DNA from: an uncultured Buttiauxella sp.
GTDB lineage: Bacteria > Pseudomonadota > Gammaproteobacteria > Enterobacterales > Enterobacteriaceae
Assembly (NCBI GenBank): GCA_946480445.1
Contig: CAMLJN010000029.1
Location: forward strand, 1 to 36,283
Length of the DNA: 36,283 nucleotides
Direction of reading: 5' to 3'
Shown: positions 18,882 through 29,611 of the stretch, one piece after another
Position numbering within the stretch: the first letter of the stretch is position 1
Layout: the number at the start of each line of letters is the position of its first letter
Made by a program: the position numbers and the translations under genes
The notes under the pieces: model-generated
Database searches by the model: none
Told to the model about the DNA's origin: nothing
The model's input: only the letters and a program-made list of their open reading frames with translations

Positions 18882-20168
18882 TTATTTTTTCAAATCAGAT
18901 TTGAAATCACGCTGTTCATAACCGGTGTACAGCTGGCGCGGACGGGCAATTTTGATGCCGTCGTCGTGCATTTCGTTCCAGTGTGCAATCCAGCCGACGG
19001 TACGCGCCATCGCGAAGATCACGGTAAACATGGAGGACGGAATGCCCATCGCTTTCAGGATGATGCCTGAGTAGAAGTCTACGTTCGGGTAGAGTTTCTT
19101 CTCGATAAAGTACGGGTCGTTCAGCGCAATGTGCTCAAGCTCCATCGCCACTTCCAGCAGGCTGTTATCTTTCAGATTCAGCTCTTTAAGGACTTCATGG
19201 CAGGTTTCACGCATTACGGTGGCACGTGGATCGTAGTTTTTATACACGCGATGACCGAAGCCCATCAGGCGGAAGGAGTCGTTCTTGTCTTTCGCGCGGC
19301 GGATAAATTCAGGAATGTGCTCAACGCAGCTGATCTCTTCGAGCATTTTCAGCGCGGCTTCGTTAGCACCACCGTGCGCAGGCCCCCACAGGGAAGCGAT
19401 ACCGGCAGCGATACAGGCGAACGGGTTGGCCCCACTTGAGCCTGCTGTACGAACGGTGGACGTGGACGCGTTTTGTTCGTGATCTGCGTGCAGGATCAGG
19501 ATGCGGTCCATTGCGCGTTCCAGAATAGGGTTAACCACGTACTCTTCGCACGGCGTGGAGAACATCATATTCAGGAAGTTACCGGCGTAGGAGAGGTCAT
19601 TGCGTGGATAAACGAACGGCTGACCGATGGAGTATTTGTAGCACATCGCTGCCATGGTTGGTATTTTGGACAGCAAACGGAAGGCTGCAATTTCGCGGTG
19701 GCGAGGATTATTCACATCCATAGAGTCATGATAAAACGCCGCCAGCGCACCGGTTACGCCACACATAACTGCCATTGGGTGGGAGTCACGACGGAAACCG
19801 TGGAACAGACGGGTAATCTGCTCGTGGATCATGGTGTGGCGGGTAACGGTGGTTTTAAATTCTTCGTATTGTTCCTGGTTCGGCTTTTCGCCGTTGAGCA
19901 GGATATAACACACTTCGAGGTAGCTGGATTCGGTGGCCAGCTGATCGATAGGGAAACCACGGTGCAGCAGGATACCTTCATCACCGTCGATAAAGGTGAT
20001 TTTTGATTCGCATGATGCGGTAGAGGTGAAACCCGGGTCAAAAGTAAACACACCTTTAGAACCAAGACTACGGATATCAATTACATCCTGACCCAGCGTG
20101 CCTTTTAGCACGGCGAGGTCGAGAGCATCATCACCATTGTAGGTGAGAGTTGCTTTTTTATCAGCCAT
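18882..20168 (-). CDS. gltA: Citrate synthase (type II, NADH-sensitive)
   Basis: The 428-residue protein (E. coli 427) condenses acetyl-CoA and oxaloacetate. The catalytic His residues are at H265 ([10 protein letters not shown]) and H306 (GFGHRVYK), and the catalytic Asp is in YPNVDFYSG at about 364. The N-terminal extension of about 60 residues and C207 (STPCEEY) belong to the hexameric, NADH-inhibited Gram-negative type. It is divergent from sdhC, with a 658-base shared upstream region, as in E. coli, where ArcA represses it and CRP affects it. Confidence 0.98.
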   Translation of the reverse strand: MADKKATLTYNGDDALDLAVLKGTLGQDVIDIRSLGSKGVFTFDPGFTSTASCESKITFIDGDEGILLHRGFPIDQLATESSYLEVCYILLNGEKPNQEQYEEFKTTVTRHTMIHEQITRLFHGFRRDSHPMAVMCGVTGALAAFYHDSMDVNNPRHREIAAFRLLSKIPTMAAMCYKYSIGQPFVYPRNDLSYAGNFLNMMFSTPCEEYVVNPILERAMDRILILHADHEQNASTSTVRTAGSSGANPFACIAAGIASLWGPAHGGANEAALKMLEEISCVEHIPEFIRRAKDKNDSFRLMGFGHRVYKNYDPRATVMRETCHEVLKELNLKDNSLLEVAMELEHIALNDPYFIEKKLYPNVDFYSGIILKAMGIPSSMFTVIFAMARTVGWIAHWNEMHDDGIKIARPRQLYTGYEQRDFKSDLKK

Positions 20169-20390
20169 TTACGGTCTCCTTAGCGCCTTATTTCATAAGA
20201 CTGCCGGGTGCCCGATTTGCATTCAGACCCGTTGGTGTGGTTACCAGTTTTATATTTGGCTCGCTGCTCTGTTTCGAGAGGATTCCAGCAGGGTACAGAG
20301 CGATGGGCGCTTGCAGGTAACTCAGCCAAGCAGGCGAAAAAACAGCAAATCAGGGTGTTAGCAGTCCATATCATTCAAACCTGTGTACCA

Positions 20391-20419
20391 CTAATAACTG
20401 TCCTGATTACGCGGGTCAA
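20391..20419 (-). promoter_or_regulatory. gltA sigma-70 promoter
   Basis: On the minus strand, TTGACC (20419-20414) and TATTAG (20396-20391) are separated by 17 bases, a good -35/-10 pair. Transcription would start near 20384, giving a leader of about 215 bases, comparable to the long gltA leader of E. coli. The leader (20169-20383) holds no gene that I can see. Confidence 0.7.
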
Positions 20420-20620
20420 TACCGACACACTGTTACATAACTTATTCTCAGGTGAAAGGCTGACCCTATAACTTTTGCGAATTATACGGCTATTCGGGCC
20501 TTGTTTGTAACAAGAATGTTTAACTTTTGTCAAATCAGATGATTAAAATTTAAAATAATGTTGTTATCGTGATCCTGCTCACTGTTCCGAGCAAAACCCT
20601 TCAAACTATATGTAGGTTAA

Positions 20621-20649
20621 TTGTAATGATTTTGTGAAGAGCCTATACT
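20621..20649 (+). promoter_or_regulatory. sdhC sigma-70 promoter
   Basis: TTGTAA (20621-20626) and TATACT (20644-20649) are separated by 17 bases. The surrounding sequence, including GCCTATACTGCCGCCAGG, is the same as I remember from the E. coli sdh promoter. Transcription would begin near 20656, giving a leader of about 170 bases before sdhC. The A/T-rich stretch between this and the gltA promoter (20420-20620) would be the region for ArcA, Fnr and CRP control; I do not mark individual sites. Confidence 0.75.
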
Positions 20650-20826
20650 GCCGCCAGGTCTCCGGAATACCCTGCCACCGGGCGCCACCCAGCGTTGTAG
20701 CCAGCTTTTTTGGCATCTGGACGTAGCTGTTTTTGCATGACGCACAGTTATAGAAAGTTCACGCTGTCTGACCCCGCCTGCAGATCCGGAGGAAGGAACA
20801 ATAAGAACAGCATGTGGGCGCTATTC

Positions 20827-21216
20827 ATGATAAAAAATGCGAAAAAACAAAGACCTGTCAATCTGGATCTCTCAACGATCCGCTTTCCCGTGACTGCCAT
20901 CGCTTCCATCCTCCATCGTGTATCCGGCGTGATAACGTTTGTGGCTGTCGGCATACTGCTTTGGTTGCTCGGTCTGTCACTCTCCTCCCAGGAGGGGTTC
21001 CTCGTTGCCTCATCTGTGATGAGCAGCTTCTTCGTTAAATTCATTCTGTGGGGCATTCTGACCGCGCTGGCCTATCACGTTGTGGTGGGTATTCGCCACG
21101 TGCTGATGGATACCGGCGTGCTGGAAGAGACCCTGATAGCGGGCAAACGATCCGCAAATATTTCTTTTGTTATTACTGTCGTGCTTTCAATTCTTGCAGG
21201 AGTCCTCGTATGGTAA
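20827..21216 (+). CDS. sdhC: Succinate dehydrogenase cytochrome b556 subunit
   Basis: The ATG at 20827 gives 129 residues, the E. coli length; an in-frame ATG at 20812 would add five residues (MWALF) and cannot be excluded, as the purine-rich AGGAAGGAA is 14 bases before it. Three transmembrane helices follow an N-terminal segment containing [15 protein letters not shown] holds conserved quinone-site residues and [10 protein letters not shown] the haem-ligand His. It anchors SdhAB with SdhD in the inner membrane. Its last 7 bases overlap sdhD. Confidence 0.95.
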   Translation: MIKNAKKQRPVNLDLSTIRFPVTAIASILHRVSGVITFVAVGILLWLLGLSLSSQEGFLVASSVMSSFFVKFILWGILTALAYHVVVGIRHVLMDTGVLEETLIAGKRSANISFVITVVLSILAGVLVW

Positions 21217-21557
21217 GCAATGCCTCCGCATTGGGTCGCAATGGCGTGCATGACTTTTTGCTGGTTCGTGCCACCGCTATCGTCCTCACCCTGTACATCC
21301 TCTATATGGTCGGTTTTTTCGCCATCACCGGCGAGTTAACCTACGAGGTCTGGAGTGGATTCTTCGCCTCCGCCTTCACCAAAGTGTTCACCCTGCTGGC
21401 GCTGTTCTCGATTTTAATCCATGCCTGGATTGGCATGTGGCAGGTGTTGACCGACTACGTTAAACCGGTAGCCCTTCGTCTTGGGCTGCAGCTGATTGTT
21501 GTTGTGGCGCTGCTGGTGTACGTCATTTATGGATTTGTTGTGGTGTGGGGTGTGTAA
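21210..21557 (+). CDS. sdhD: Succinate dehydrogenase membrane anchor subunit
   Basis: The ATG at 21210 inside the end of sdhC gives 115 residues starting [16 protein letters not shown], the family start and length. Three transmembrane helices are evident, and [16 protein letters not shown] carries the His that ligates haem b556 together with the quinone-site Tyr and Asp. It overlaps sdhC by 7 bases and sdhA by 1 base (TAATG), typical of coupled translation in this operon. In E. coli this start region is bound by the sRNA RyhB. Confidence 0.97.
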   Translation: MVSNASALGRNGVHDFLLVRATAIVLTLYILYMVGFFAITGELTYEVWSGFFASAFTKVFTLLALFSILIHAWIGMWQVLTDYVKPVALRLGLQLIVVVALLVYVIYGFVVVWGV

Positions 21558-23323
21558 TGAATTTACCAGTCAGAGAGTTTGATGCAGTCGTTATTGGTGC
21601 CGGCGGTGCAGGTATGCGCGCCGCCCTGCAAATCTCCCAGTCAGGCCAGTCCTGTGCCTTGCTGTCGAAAGTTTTCCCAACCCGTTCCCATACCGTGTCT
21701 GCGCAGGGCGGTATTACCGTAGCCCTGGGAAATACCCACGAGGACAACTGGGAATGGCATATGTACGACACGGTAAAAGGTTCCGACTATATCGGCGACC
21801 AGGATGCCATCGAATATATGTGTAAAACCGGTCCGGAAGCGATTCTGGAGCTGGAACATATGGGGCTGCCGTTCTCCCGTCTGGATGACGGTAAAATCTA
21901 TCAGCGTCCTTTTGGCGGCCAGTCGAAGAACTTCGGCGGCGAGCAGGCGGCACGCACGGCGGCGGCAGCGGACCGTACGGGTCATGCCCTGCTGCACACG
22001 CTGTATCAGCAGAACCTGAAAAACAAGACCACCATCTTCTCTGAATGGTACGCGCTGGATCTGGTGAAGAACCAGGACGGTGCCGTTGTCGGCTGCACTG
22101 CGCTGTGCATCGAAACGGGCGAAGTTGTGTACTTCAAGGCGAAAGCCACCGTGCTGGCCACCGGCGGCGCGGGCCGTATCTATCAGTCCACCACTAACGC
22201 CCATATCAACACCGGCGACGGCGTGGGTATGGCCCTGCGCGCAGGCGTGGCGGTGCAGGATATGGAAATGTGGCAGTTCCACCCAACCGGTATCGCCGGT
22301 GCCGGGGTGCTGGTCACGGAAGGCTGCCGCGGTGAAGGGGGTTATCTGCTGAACAAACACGGTGAGCGTTTCATGGAGCGCTATGCGCCAAACGCGAAAG
22401 ATCTTGCAGGTCGCGACGTGGTGGCTCGTTCCATCATGATTGAAATCCGCGAAGGCCGCGGCTGCGACGGTCCGTGGGGCCCACATGCGAAACTGAAACT
22501 CGACCACTTAGGGAAAGACGTTCTGGAATCCCGCCTGCCGGGCATCCTCGAGCTGTCCCGTACTTTCGCCCACGTCGACCCGGTGAAAGAACCTATCCCG
22601 GTTATCCCAACCTGTCACTACATGATGGGCGGTATTCCGACCAAAGTGACCGGCCAGGCGCTGACGGTGAACGATCAGGGCGAAGACGTGGTGATCCCGG
22701 GCCTGTTTGCGGTAGGTGAAATTGCCTGCGTATCGGTACACGGCGCCAACCGTCTGGGCGGCAACTCGCTCCTCGACCTGGTGGTGTTTGGCCGTGCCGC
22801 AGGCCTGCACCTGTTGGAATCTATTGCCGAGCAGGGCGAGCTGCGTGACGCGACCGAAGATGAAATTAACGTGGCGCTTGAGCGCCTGAACCGCTGGAAC
22901 GGTAACCGTGATGGCGAAGATCCTGTGCAAATCCGTAAAGCCTTGCAGGAATGTATGCAGCACAACTTCTCGGTGTTCCGCGAAGGCGACGCAATGGCGA
23001 AAGGGCTTGAACAGCTCAAACAAATTCGTGAGCGTCTGAAAAACGCCCGTCTGGACGATACCTCCAGTGAGTTTAACACCCAGCGCGTTGAGTGCCTGGA
23101 GCTTGATAACCTGATGGAAACCGCTTATGCCACCGCTGTTTCCGCTAACTTCCGCACGGAAAGCCGTGGCGCACACAGCCGCTTCGATTATCCGGAACGT
23201 GACGATGCAAACTGGCTGTGCCACAGCCTGTATCTGCCTGAGTCGGAGAGCATGACTCGCCGTGAGGTGAACATGCAGCCGAAACTGCGTCCGGCATTCC
23301 CGCCGAAAGTGCGTTCTTATTAA
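21557..23323 (+). CDS. sdhA: Succinate dehydrogenase flavoprotein subunit
   Basis: The start at 21557 gives 588 residues, the E. coli length; an in-frame start 12 bases upstream lies within sdhD and is not preferred. The dinucleotide-binding loop is [13 protein letters not shown], and H45 in [11 protein letters not shown] is the site of covalent FAD attachment. The active-site regions [21 protein letters not shown], spanning about residues 242-262, and [10 protein letters not shown] are intact. It oxidises succinate to fumarate in the cytoplasm and passes electrons to SdhB. Confidence 0.98.
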   Translation: MNLPVREFDAVVIGAGGAGMRAALQISQSGQSCALLSKVFPTRSHTVSAQGGITVALGNTHEDNWEWHMYDTVKGSDYIGDQDAIEYMCKTGPEAILELEHMGLPFSRLDDGKIYQRPFGGQSKNFGGEQAARTAAAADRTGHALLHTLYQQNLKNKTTIFSEWYALDLVKNQDGAVVGCTALCIETGEVVYFKAKATVLATGGAGRIYQSTTNAHINTGDGVGMALRAGVAVQDMEMWQFHPTGIAGAGVLVTEGCRGEGGYLLNKHGERFMERYAPNAKDLAGRDVVARSIMIEIREGRGCDGPWGPHAKLKLDHLGKDVLESRLPGILELSRTFAHVDPVKEPIPVIPTCHYMMGGIPTKVTGQALTVNDQGEDVVIPGLFAVGEIACVSVHGANRLGGNSLLDLVVFGRAAGLHLLESIAEQGELRDATEDEINVALERLNRWNGNRDGEDPVQIRKALQECMQHNFSVFREGDAMAKGLEQLKQIRERLKNARLDDTSSEFNTQRVECLELDNLMETAYATAVSANFRTESRGAHSRFDYPERDDANWLCHSLYLPESESMTRREVNMQPKLRPAFPPKVRSY

Positions 23324-23338
23324 TAGCGGAGCTAAGTG

Positions 23339-24055
23339 ATGAAACTCGAATTTTCTATCTATCGCTACAACCCGGATGTTGACGACGCTCCGCGTATGCA
23401 GGAGTACACCCTGGAAGGGGAAGAAGGGCGCGACATGATGCTGCTTGACGCGCTGATTCAGCTGAAAGAAAAAGATCCCACCCTGGCGTTTCGCCGTTCG
23501 TGTCGTGAGGGCGTTTGTGGCTCCGACGGCGTCAATATGAACGGTAAAAATGGCCTGGCCTGTATTACCCCTATCTCTGCGCTGGGCAACGGTAAACAGA
23601 AGATTGTTATCCGTCCGCTGCCCGGTTTACCGGTTGTGCGGGATCTGGTGGTAGACATGGGACAATTCTACGCCCAATATGAGAAGATTAAGCCTTACCT
23701 GTTGAATAATGGGCAAAATCCACCGGCTCGCGAGCATTTACAGATGCCCGAGCAGCGTGAAAAGCTCGATGGTCTGTACGAGTGCATTCTGTGCGCCTGC
23801 TGCTCGACCTCCTGCCCGTCGTTCTGGTGGAACCCGGACAAGTTTATCGGCCCGGCAGGCTTACTGGCAGCGTATCGTTTCCTGATCGACAGCCGCGATA
23901 CGGAAACCGCCAGCCGTCTTGACGGTATGAGCGATGCTTTCAGCGTATTCCGCTGCCATAGCATCATGAACTGCGTCAGTGTATGTCCTAAGGGGCTGAA
24001 CCCGACGAAAGCTATCGGCCATATCAAGTCGATGCTGTTGCAAAGAAGCGCTTAG
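23339..24055 (+). CDS. sdhB: Succinate dehydrogenase iron-sulfur subunit
   Basis: The ATG at 23339 gives 238 residues as in E. coli; an adjacent GTG at 23336 is rejected as it would only add one residue. Three cluster motifs are present: SCREGVCGSDG with a later Cys for the [2Fe-2S], CILCACCSTSCP for the [4Fe-4S], and CHSIMNCVSVCPKG for the [3Fe-4S] and shared ligands. It carries electrons from FAD in SdhA to ubiquinone in SdhCD. It starts 15 bases after sdhA. Confidence 0.98.
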   Translation: MKLEFSIYRYNPDVDDAPRMQEYTLEGEEGRDMMLLDALIQLKEKDPTLAFRRSCREGVCGSDGVNMNGKNGLACITPISALGNGKQKIVIRPLPGLPVVRDLVVDMGQFYAQYEKIKPYLLNNGQNPPAREHLQMPEQREKLDGLYECILCACCSTSCPSFWWNPDKFIGPAGLLAAYRFLIDSRDTETASRLDGMSDAFSVFRCHSIMNCVSVCPKGLNPTKAIGHIKSMLLQRSA

Positions 24056-24063
24056 CATTTTGG

Positions 24064-24091
24064 GTTTCCCTCTCCTGCGGGAGAGGGAAAC
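24064..24091. repeat. Perfect 12-bp palindrome after sdhB
   Basis: GTTTCCCTCTCC (24064-24075) and its exact complement (24080-24091) flank a TGCG loop. The stem begins 8 bases after the sdhB stop. No T-tract follows, so it is probably an RNA-stabilising or intergenic palindromic element rather than a terminator. Confidence 0.75.
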
Positions 24092-24097
24092 AGACGC

Positions 24098-24157
24098 AGG
24101 AAACCTTCAAAAACTGCCCTACGAAGTATTGTACAGAGACAGTTTTTAAAGGTTCCT
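24098..24157. repeat. Long imperfect inverted repeat in the sdhB-sucA gap
   Basis: The arm at 24098-24116, beginning AGGAAACCTT and ending AAAAACTG, is nearly complementary to the arm at 24140-24157 (CAGTTTTTAAAGGTTCCT), with a 23-base loop. With the palindrome just before it, most of the 24056-24157 part of this gap can fold in the transcript. The remainder up to sucA has no gene. Confidence 0.65.
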
Positions 24158-24276
24158 TCGCGGGCCGAATTACCACGGCAACAGGCCCGCAGAAAGTGAA
24201 CCCTGGAATGTGTACCAAAGGTGTACGCTATAGTTATCCACGGCGAAATAAGCATATAAATGCTTAAGGGATCACG

Positions 24277-27084
24277 ATGCAGAACGGCGAAATGAAAGCC
24301 TGGCTGGATTCCTCTTACCTGGCCGGTGCGAACCAGACCTGGGTAGAGCAGCTCTATGAAGACTTCTTAACCGATCCTGACTCTGTTGATGCGCACTGGC
24401 GCTCAATGTTCCAGCAACTTCCTGGAACCGGAGCCAGACCGGATCAATTCCATTCCAAAACGCGTGATTATTTCCGTCGTCTGGCGAAGGATGCCTCACG
24501 TTATTCCACGGCGATTACCGATCCTGACACCGACGTTAAGCAGGTCAAAGTCCTGCAGCTTATTAACGCCTGGCGCTTCCGTGGCCATCAGGCTGCGAAT
24601 CTGGATCCGCTTGGGCTGTGGAAACAGGACGCGGTACCCGACCTTGACCCGGCTTTCCATAATCTGACCGAAGCCGATCTTCAGGAAACCTTCAACGTCG
24701 GTTCTTTCGCCAGCGGCAAAGAAACCATGAAGCTGGCCGATCTGATTGACGCGCTCAAGCAGACCTATGGCGGCTCTATCGGTGCAGAATACATGCACAT
24801 CACCAACACGGAAGAAAAACGCTGGATTCAGCAGCGTATCGAATCCGTGGTTGGGCACGCCACCTTTACCAGCGAAGAGAAAAAACGCTTCCTGAGCGAG
24901 CTGACCGCCGCTGAGGGGCTGGAGCGTTATCTGGGGGCGAAATTCCCGGGCGCGAAACGCTTCTCGCTGGAAGGCGGCGATGCGCTGGTGCCGATGCTCA
25001 AAGAGATGATCCGCCATGCGGGTAAGAGCGGCACCCGTGAAGTGGTCCTCGGGATGGCGCACCGTGGCCGTCTGAACGTATTGATCAACGTGCTGGGTAA
25101 AAAACCGCAGGATCTGTTCGACGAGTTCGCGGGCAAGCACAAAGAACACCTTGGCACCGGCGATGTGAAGTACCACATGGGCTTCTCTTCTGACGTCGAA
25201 ACCGAAGGCGGTCTGGTTCACCTGGCGCTGGCGTTTAACCCGTCGCACCTGGAAATCGTTAGTCCGGTGGTCATCGGCTCGGTGCGTGCACGACTGGATC
25301 GTCTGGATAAGCCTGGCAGCAACCAGGTACTGCCGATCACTATTCACGGTGACGCTGCCGTTGCCGGACAGGGCGTTGTTCAGGAAACCCTGAACATGTC
25401 TAAAGCTCGCGGTTACGAAGTGGGCGGCACCGTTCGTATCGTTATCAACAACCAGATTGGTTTCACCACCTCTAACCCGTTGGATGCGCGCTCTACGCCG
25501 TATTGCACCGATATCGGTAAGATGGTGATGGCGCCAATTTTCCACGTGAATGCGGATGACCCGGAAGCGGTGGCCTTTGTGACTCGCCTGGCGCTGGACT
25601 TCCGTAACACCTTTAAACGTGACGTGTTTATCGACCTGGTTTGCTACCGTCGCCACGGCCATAACGAAGCCGATGAGCCAAGCGCAACGCAGCCGGTGAT
25701 GTACCAGAAAATCAAAAAGCACCCGACGCCACGTAAGATCTATGCCGACCGTCTGGAGCAGGAAAAGCTGGCGACGCTGGAAGACGCCACCGAAATGGTG
25801 AACCTCTACCGCGATGCGCTGGATGCCGGTGATTGTGTGGTGAAAGAATACCGCCCAATGAACATGCATTCCTTTACCTGGTCGCCATACCTCAATCACG
25901 AGTGGGATGAAAGCTATCCGAATAAGGTTGAGATGAAGCGTCTGCAGGAGCTGGCCAAACGCATCAGCACTGCGCCGGAATCCGTTGAAATGCAGTCCCG
26001 CGTGGCGAAAATCTACAGCGACCGCCTGGAAATGGCGAGCGGCGCGAAGAAATTCGACTGGGGCGCTGCGGAAAACTTAGCCTATGCCACGCTGGTTGAT
26101 GAAGGCGTGTCCGTGCGTCTTTCCGGTGAAGATGCGGGCCGCGGCACCTTCTTCCACCGTCATGCCGTCATCCATAACCAGACCAACGGCTCGACCTACA
26201 CGCCGCTCCAGCATGTGCATAACAGCCAGGGCGAGTTCAAAGTCTGGGATTCCGTGCTGTCTGAAGAAGCCGTACTGGCCTTCGAATACGGCTACGCCAC
26301 CGCAGAACCACGCACCCTGACCATCTGGGAAGCGCAGTTCGGCGATTTCGCCAACGGAGCTCAGGTTGTTATCGACCAGTTCATCAGCTCCGGCGAGCAG
26401 AAATGGGGCCGGATGTGTGGCCTGGTGATGCTGCTGCCGCACGGCTATGAAGGCCAGGGGCCGGAGCACTCCTCTGCTCGTCTGGAACGCTATCTTCAGC
26501 TGTGCGCCGAACAGAATATGCAGGTTTGCGTCCCGTCTACCCCGGCACAGGTTTACCACATGCTGCGTCGTCAGGCGCTGCGCGGTATGCGCCGTCCGCT
26601 GGTGGTGATGTCACCAAAATCTCTGCTGCGTCATCCGCTGGCGGTCTCCACCCTCGACGAACTGGCAAACGGCACCTTCCTGCCGGCTATCGGTGAAGTT
26701 GATGAACTGGATCCGAAGGGCGTGAAACGCGTGGTACTGTGTTCCGGTAAGGTCTATTACGATCTGCTCGAGCAACGTCGTAAGAACGATCAAAAAGATG
26801 TGGCCATCGTGCGCATTGAGCAGCTTTATCCGTTCCCGCACCAGGCGGTGCAGGAAGCATTGAAGCCCTTTGCTCACGTGCATGATTTCGTGTGGTGTCA
26901 GGAAGAGCCATTGAACCAGGGCGCCTGGTACTGCAGCCAACACCACTTCCGCGAAGTGATTCCATTTGGATCAGCCCTGCGTTATGCAGGTCGTCCGGCC
27001 TCCGCCTCACCGGCGGTAGGGTATATGTCCGTTCACCAGAAACAGCAGCAAGATCTGGTTAATGACGCGCTGAACGTCGATTAA
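24277..27084 (+). CDS. sucA: 2-oxoglutarate dehydrogenase E1 component
   Basis: The 935-residue protein (E. coli 933) decarboxylates 2-oxoglutarate with thiamine diphosphate. The N-terminus MQNGEMKAWLDSSYLAGAN is the family start. HRGRLNVLINVLGKKP and the ThDP-binding block HGDAAVAGQG followed by INNQIGFTTSNP are present, then the pyrimidine-binding region around SGEDAGRGTFFHRHAVIHNQ (about residues 620-640). It forms a complex with SucB and the lipoamide dehydrogenase Lpd, encoded elsewhere. It begins 221 bases after sdhB. Confidence 0.98.
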   Translation: MQNGEMKAWLDSSYLAGANQTWVEQLYEDFLTDPDSVDAHWRSMFQQLPGTGARPDQFHSKTRDYFRRLAKDASRYSTAITDPDTDVKQVKVLQLINAWRFRGHQAANLDPLGLWKQDAVPDLDPAFHNLTEADLQETFNVGSFASGKETMKLADLIDALKQTYGGSIGAEYMHITNTEEKRWIQQRIESVVGHATFTSEEKKRFLSELTAAEGLERYLGAKFPGAKRFSLEGGDALVPMLKEMIRHAGKSGTREVVLGMAHRGRLNVLINVLGKKPQDLFDEFAGKHKEHLGTGDVKYHMGFSSDVETEGGLVHLALAFNPSHLEIVSPVVIGSVRARLDRLDKPGSNQVLPITIHGDAAVAGQGVVQETLNMSKARGYEVGGTVRIVINNQIGFTTSNPLDARSTPYCTDIGKMVMAPIFHVNADDPEAVAFVTRLALDFRNTFKRDVFIDLVCYRRHGHNEADEPSATQPVMYQKIKKHPTPRKIYADRLEQEKLATLEDATEMVNLYRDALDAGDCVVKEYRPMNMHSFTWSPYLNHEWDESYPNKVEMKRLQELAKRISTAPESVEMQSRVAKIYSDRLEMASGAKKFDWGAAENLAYATLVDEGVSVRLSGEDAGRGTFFHRHAVIHNQTNGSTYTPLQHVHNSQGEFKVWDSVLSEEAVLAFEYGYATAEPRTLTIWEAQFGDFANGAQVVIDQFISSGEQKWGRMCGLVMLLPHGYEGQGPEHSSARLERYLQLCAEQNMQVCVPSTPAQVYHMLRRQALRGMRRPLVVMSPKSLLRHPLAVSTLDELANGTFLPAIGEVDELDPKGVKRVVLCSGKVYYDLLEQRRKNDQKDVAIVRIEQLYPFPHQAVQEALKPFAHVHDFVWCQEEPLNQGAWYCSQHHFREVIPFGSALRYAGRPASASPAVGYMSVHQKQQQDLVNDALNVD

Positions 27085-27098
27085 TTAAAGGATAAAAA

Positions 27099-28325
27099 AT
27101 GAGTAGCGTAGATATTCTCGTTCCTGACCTGCCTGAGTCCGTTGCCGATGCGACAGTTGCAACATGGCACAAAAAACCGGGTGATACAGTAACCCGTGAC
27201 GAAGTGCTGGTGGAAATCGAAACTGACAAAGTGGTACTGGAAGTACCGGCGTCTGCGGATGGCGTTCTGGATGCGGTGCTGGAAGATGAAGGCACAACGG
27301 TGACCTCCCGTCAGATTCTGGGTCGCCTGCGTGAGGGCAACAGCAACGGGAAAGAAACCTCTGCGAAAGCAGACGCTAAACAGTCCACTCCGGCGCAGCG
27401 CCAGCAGGCCTCTCTGGAAGATCAAAACAACGATGCGTTAAGCCCGGCAATTCGCCGTCTGATCGCTGAACATTCGCTCGATGCCAGCGCCATTAAAGGC
27501 AGCGGTGTGGGTGGGCGTATTACCCGCGAAGACGTTGATAAACATCTGACCCAGGCGAAAGCGGCTCAGCCTGCTCAGCCTAAAGCGGCAGAAGAGACAA
27601 AAGCACCGGTTGCGCCACTGCCTGGCCGTAGCGAAAAACGCGTGCCGATGACCCGTCTGCGCAAACGCGTTGCCGAACGTCTGCTGGAAGCGAAAAACTC
27701 TACCGCCATGCTCACGACGTTCAACGAAGTGAACATGAAGCCAATCATGGAGCTGCGTAAGCAGTACGGTGAAGCCTTCGAAAAACGCCACGGTGTGCGC
27801 CTGGGCTTTATGTCCTTCTACATCAAAGCGGTTGTTGAAGCGCTGAAACGTTACCCGGAAGTCAACGCCTCTATCGACGGCGAAGATGTTGTCTACCACA
27901 ACTACTTTGACGTCAGTATTGCGGTCTCCACGCCACGCGGTCTGGTCACGCCAGTGCTGCGTGATGTCGACACCCTCGGCATGGCCGATATTGAAAAACG
28001 CATCAAAGAACTGGCCGTGAAAGGGCGTGATGGCAAGCTGACTGTTGAAGACCTGACCGGCGGTAACTTCACCATCACCAACGGCGGTGTATTTGGTTCC
28101 CTGATGTCTACGCCGATTATCAACCCGCCGCAGAGCGCGATCCTCGGTATGCACGCCATCAAAGACAGGCCTATGGCGGTCGACGGTAAAGTTGAGATTC
28201 TGCCAATGATGTATCTGGCACTCTCCTACGATCACCGTCTGATCGACGGCCGCGAGTCCGTAGGGTATCTGGTAGCGATTAAAGAGCTGCTCGAAGACCC
28301 AACTCGTCTGCTGCTGGACGTGTAG
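27099..28325 (+). CDS. sucB: Dihydrolipoyllysine succinyltransferase (E2)
   Basis: The protein has 408 residues, against 405 in E. coli. The N-terminal lipoyl domain carries the modified K44 in [12 protein letters not shown], followed by an Ala/Lys/Gln-rich linker, a peripheral-subunit-binding domain ([20 protein letters not shown], starting near residue 114) and the catalytic domain. The active site is [10 protein letters not shown] with H379 and D383. It forms the 24-mer core of the 2-oxoglutarate dehydrogenase complex. It starts 14 bases after sucA, behind AAAGGA. Confidence 0.98.
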   Translation: MSSVDILVPDLPESVADATVATWHKKPGDTVTRDEVLVEIETDKVVLEVPASADGVLDAVLEDEGTTVTSRQILGRLREGNSNGKETSAKADAKQSTPAQRQQASLEDQNNDALSPAIRRLIAEHSLDASAIKGSGVGGRITREDVDKHLTQAKAAQPAQPKAAEETKAPVAPLPGRSEKRVPMTRLRKRVAERLLEAKNSTAMLTTFNEVNMKPIMELRKQYGEAFEKRHGVRLGFMSFYIKAVVEALKRYPEVNASIDGEDVVYHNYFDVSIAVSTPRGLVTPVLRDVDTLGMADIEKRIKELAVKGRDGKLTVEDLTGGNFTITNGGVFGSLMSTPIINPPQSAILGMHAIKDRPMAVDGKVEILPMMYLALSYDHRLIDGRESVGYLVAIKELLEDPTRLLLDV

Positions 28326-28332
28326 TAATAAC

Positions 28333-28392
28333 GGGGGCTGTCTTCGCGGCTCCCGCTGAACTCTGACCTTACGGTCGCCACCTTTGGTGGCG
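28333..28392 (+). repeat. Two stem-loops in the sucB-sucC gap
   Basis: GGGGGCTG (28334-28341) can pair with CGGCTCCC further on, with two wobble pairs, and CGCCACC/GGTGGCG (28376-28382 and 28386-28392) forms a 7-bp stem with a TTT loop. Neither has a T-tract. They may set the level of sucCD by affecting mRNA processing; this is inference. Confidence 0.5.
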
Positions 28393-28444
28393 GCAAATTA
28401 AGTACCCCGAGCGGAATGCTCCTTAGTCTTAATGGATAGAACTC

Positions 28445-29611
28445 ATGAACTTACACGAATATCAGGCGAAACAGTTGTTTGCTCGGTATGGCTTACCGGC
28501 ACCCGTCGGTTACGCCTGCACCACGCCACGTGAAGCGGAAGAAGCAGCCTCTAAAATTGGCGCAGGTCCGTGGGTGGTGAAATGTCAGGTTCATGCCGGT
28601 GGCCGCGGTAAAGCGGGCGGCGTGAAGGTGGTTAACAGTAAAGAAGACATTCGTGCCTTTGCTGAACACTGGCTGGGCAAACGCCTGGTAACCTATCAAA
28701 CAGATGCCAACGGCCAGCCTGTTCACCAGATTCTGGTGGAAGCGGCGACCGACATTGATAAAGAGCTGTATCTGGGCGCGGTAGTAGACCGTAGCTCCCG
28801 CCGCGTAGTCTTTATGGCTTCCACCGAAGGTGGCGTGGAAATTGAAAAAGTGGCGGAAGAAACGCCGCACCTGATCCACAAAGTTGCGCTGGATCCGCTG
28901 GCAGGGCCAATGCCTTACCAGGGCCGTGAGCTGGCGTTCAAACTGGGTCTGCAAGGCAAGCAGGTTCAGCAGTTCACCAGGATCTTTATGGGGCTGGCGG
29001 CGATTTTCCTGGAGCGCGACCTGGCGCTGATCGAAATCAACCCGCTGGTTATCACTAAGCAGGGCGATCTGGTGTGCCTCGACGGCAAACTGGGCGCAGA
29101 CGGCAATGCGCTGTTCCGCCAGCCGGATCTGCGTGAAATGCGTGACCAGTCTCAGGAAGACCCACGTGAAGCCCAGGCCGCACAGTGGGAGCTGAACTAT
29201 GTTGCACTGGACGGTAACATCGGCTGCATGGTTAACGGTGCGGGCCTGGCGATGGGCACCATGGACATCGTTAAGCTGCACGGCGGTGAACCGGCGAACT
29301 TCCTCGACGTTGGCGGCGGTGCAACCAAAGAGCGCGTGACCGAAGCCTTCAAAATCATTCTGTCTGACGACAAAGTGAAAGCCGTTCTGGTTAACATCTT
29401 TGGCGGTATTGTACGTTGCGACCTGATTGCCGACGGCATCATCGGCGCGGTCGAAGAAGTGGGCGTTAACGTACCTGTCGTGGTTCGTCTGGAAGGTAAC
29501 AACGCCGAACTGGGTGCGAAAAAACTGGCGGATAGCGGCCTGAACATCATTGCAGCGAAAAGTCTGACGGATGCAGCACAGCAGGTTGTTGCTGCCGTGG
29601 AGGGGAAATAA
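28445..29611 (+). CDS. sucC: Succinyl-CoA synthetase beta subunit
   Basis: The 388-residue protein matches E. coli SucC in length. It is an ATP-grasp enzyme with K46 and the G53-R-G55 nucleotide loop in [11 protein letters not shown], the metal-binding ALIEINPLV segment, and the C-terminal ligase domain with [13 protein letters not shown] and [10 protein letters not shown]. With SucD it makes ATP from succinyl-CoA, with succinate as product. The stop codon overlaps the sucD ATG by one base (TAATG). Confidence 0.98.
   Translation: MNLHEYQAKQLFARYGLPAPVGYACTTPREAEEAASKIGAGPWVVKCQVHAGGRGKAGGVKVVNSKEDIRAFAEHWLGKRLVTYQTDANGQPVHQILVEAATDIDKELYLGAVVDRSSRRVVFMASTEGGVEIEKVAEETPHLIHKVALDPLAGPMPYQGRELAFKLGLQGKQVQQFTRIFMGLAAIFLERDLALIEINPLVITKQGDLVCLDGKLGADGNALFRQPDLREMRDQSQEDPREAQAAQWELNYVALDGNIGCMVNGAGLAMGTMDIVKLHGGEPANFLDVGGGATKERVTEAFKIILSDDKVKAVLVNIFGGIVRCDLIADGIIGAVEEVGVNVPVVVRLEGNNAELGAKKLADSGLNIIAAKSLTDAAQQVVAAVEGK

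Noticed and set aside
24496-25899. 467-codon open frame antisense to sucA
   Set aside because: It lies wholly opposite the well-conserved sucA frame, has no ribosome site or recognisable domain, and its composition is that of a shadow of a high-GC gene.
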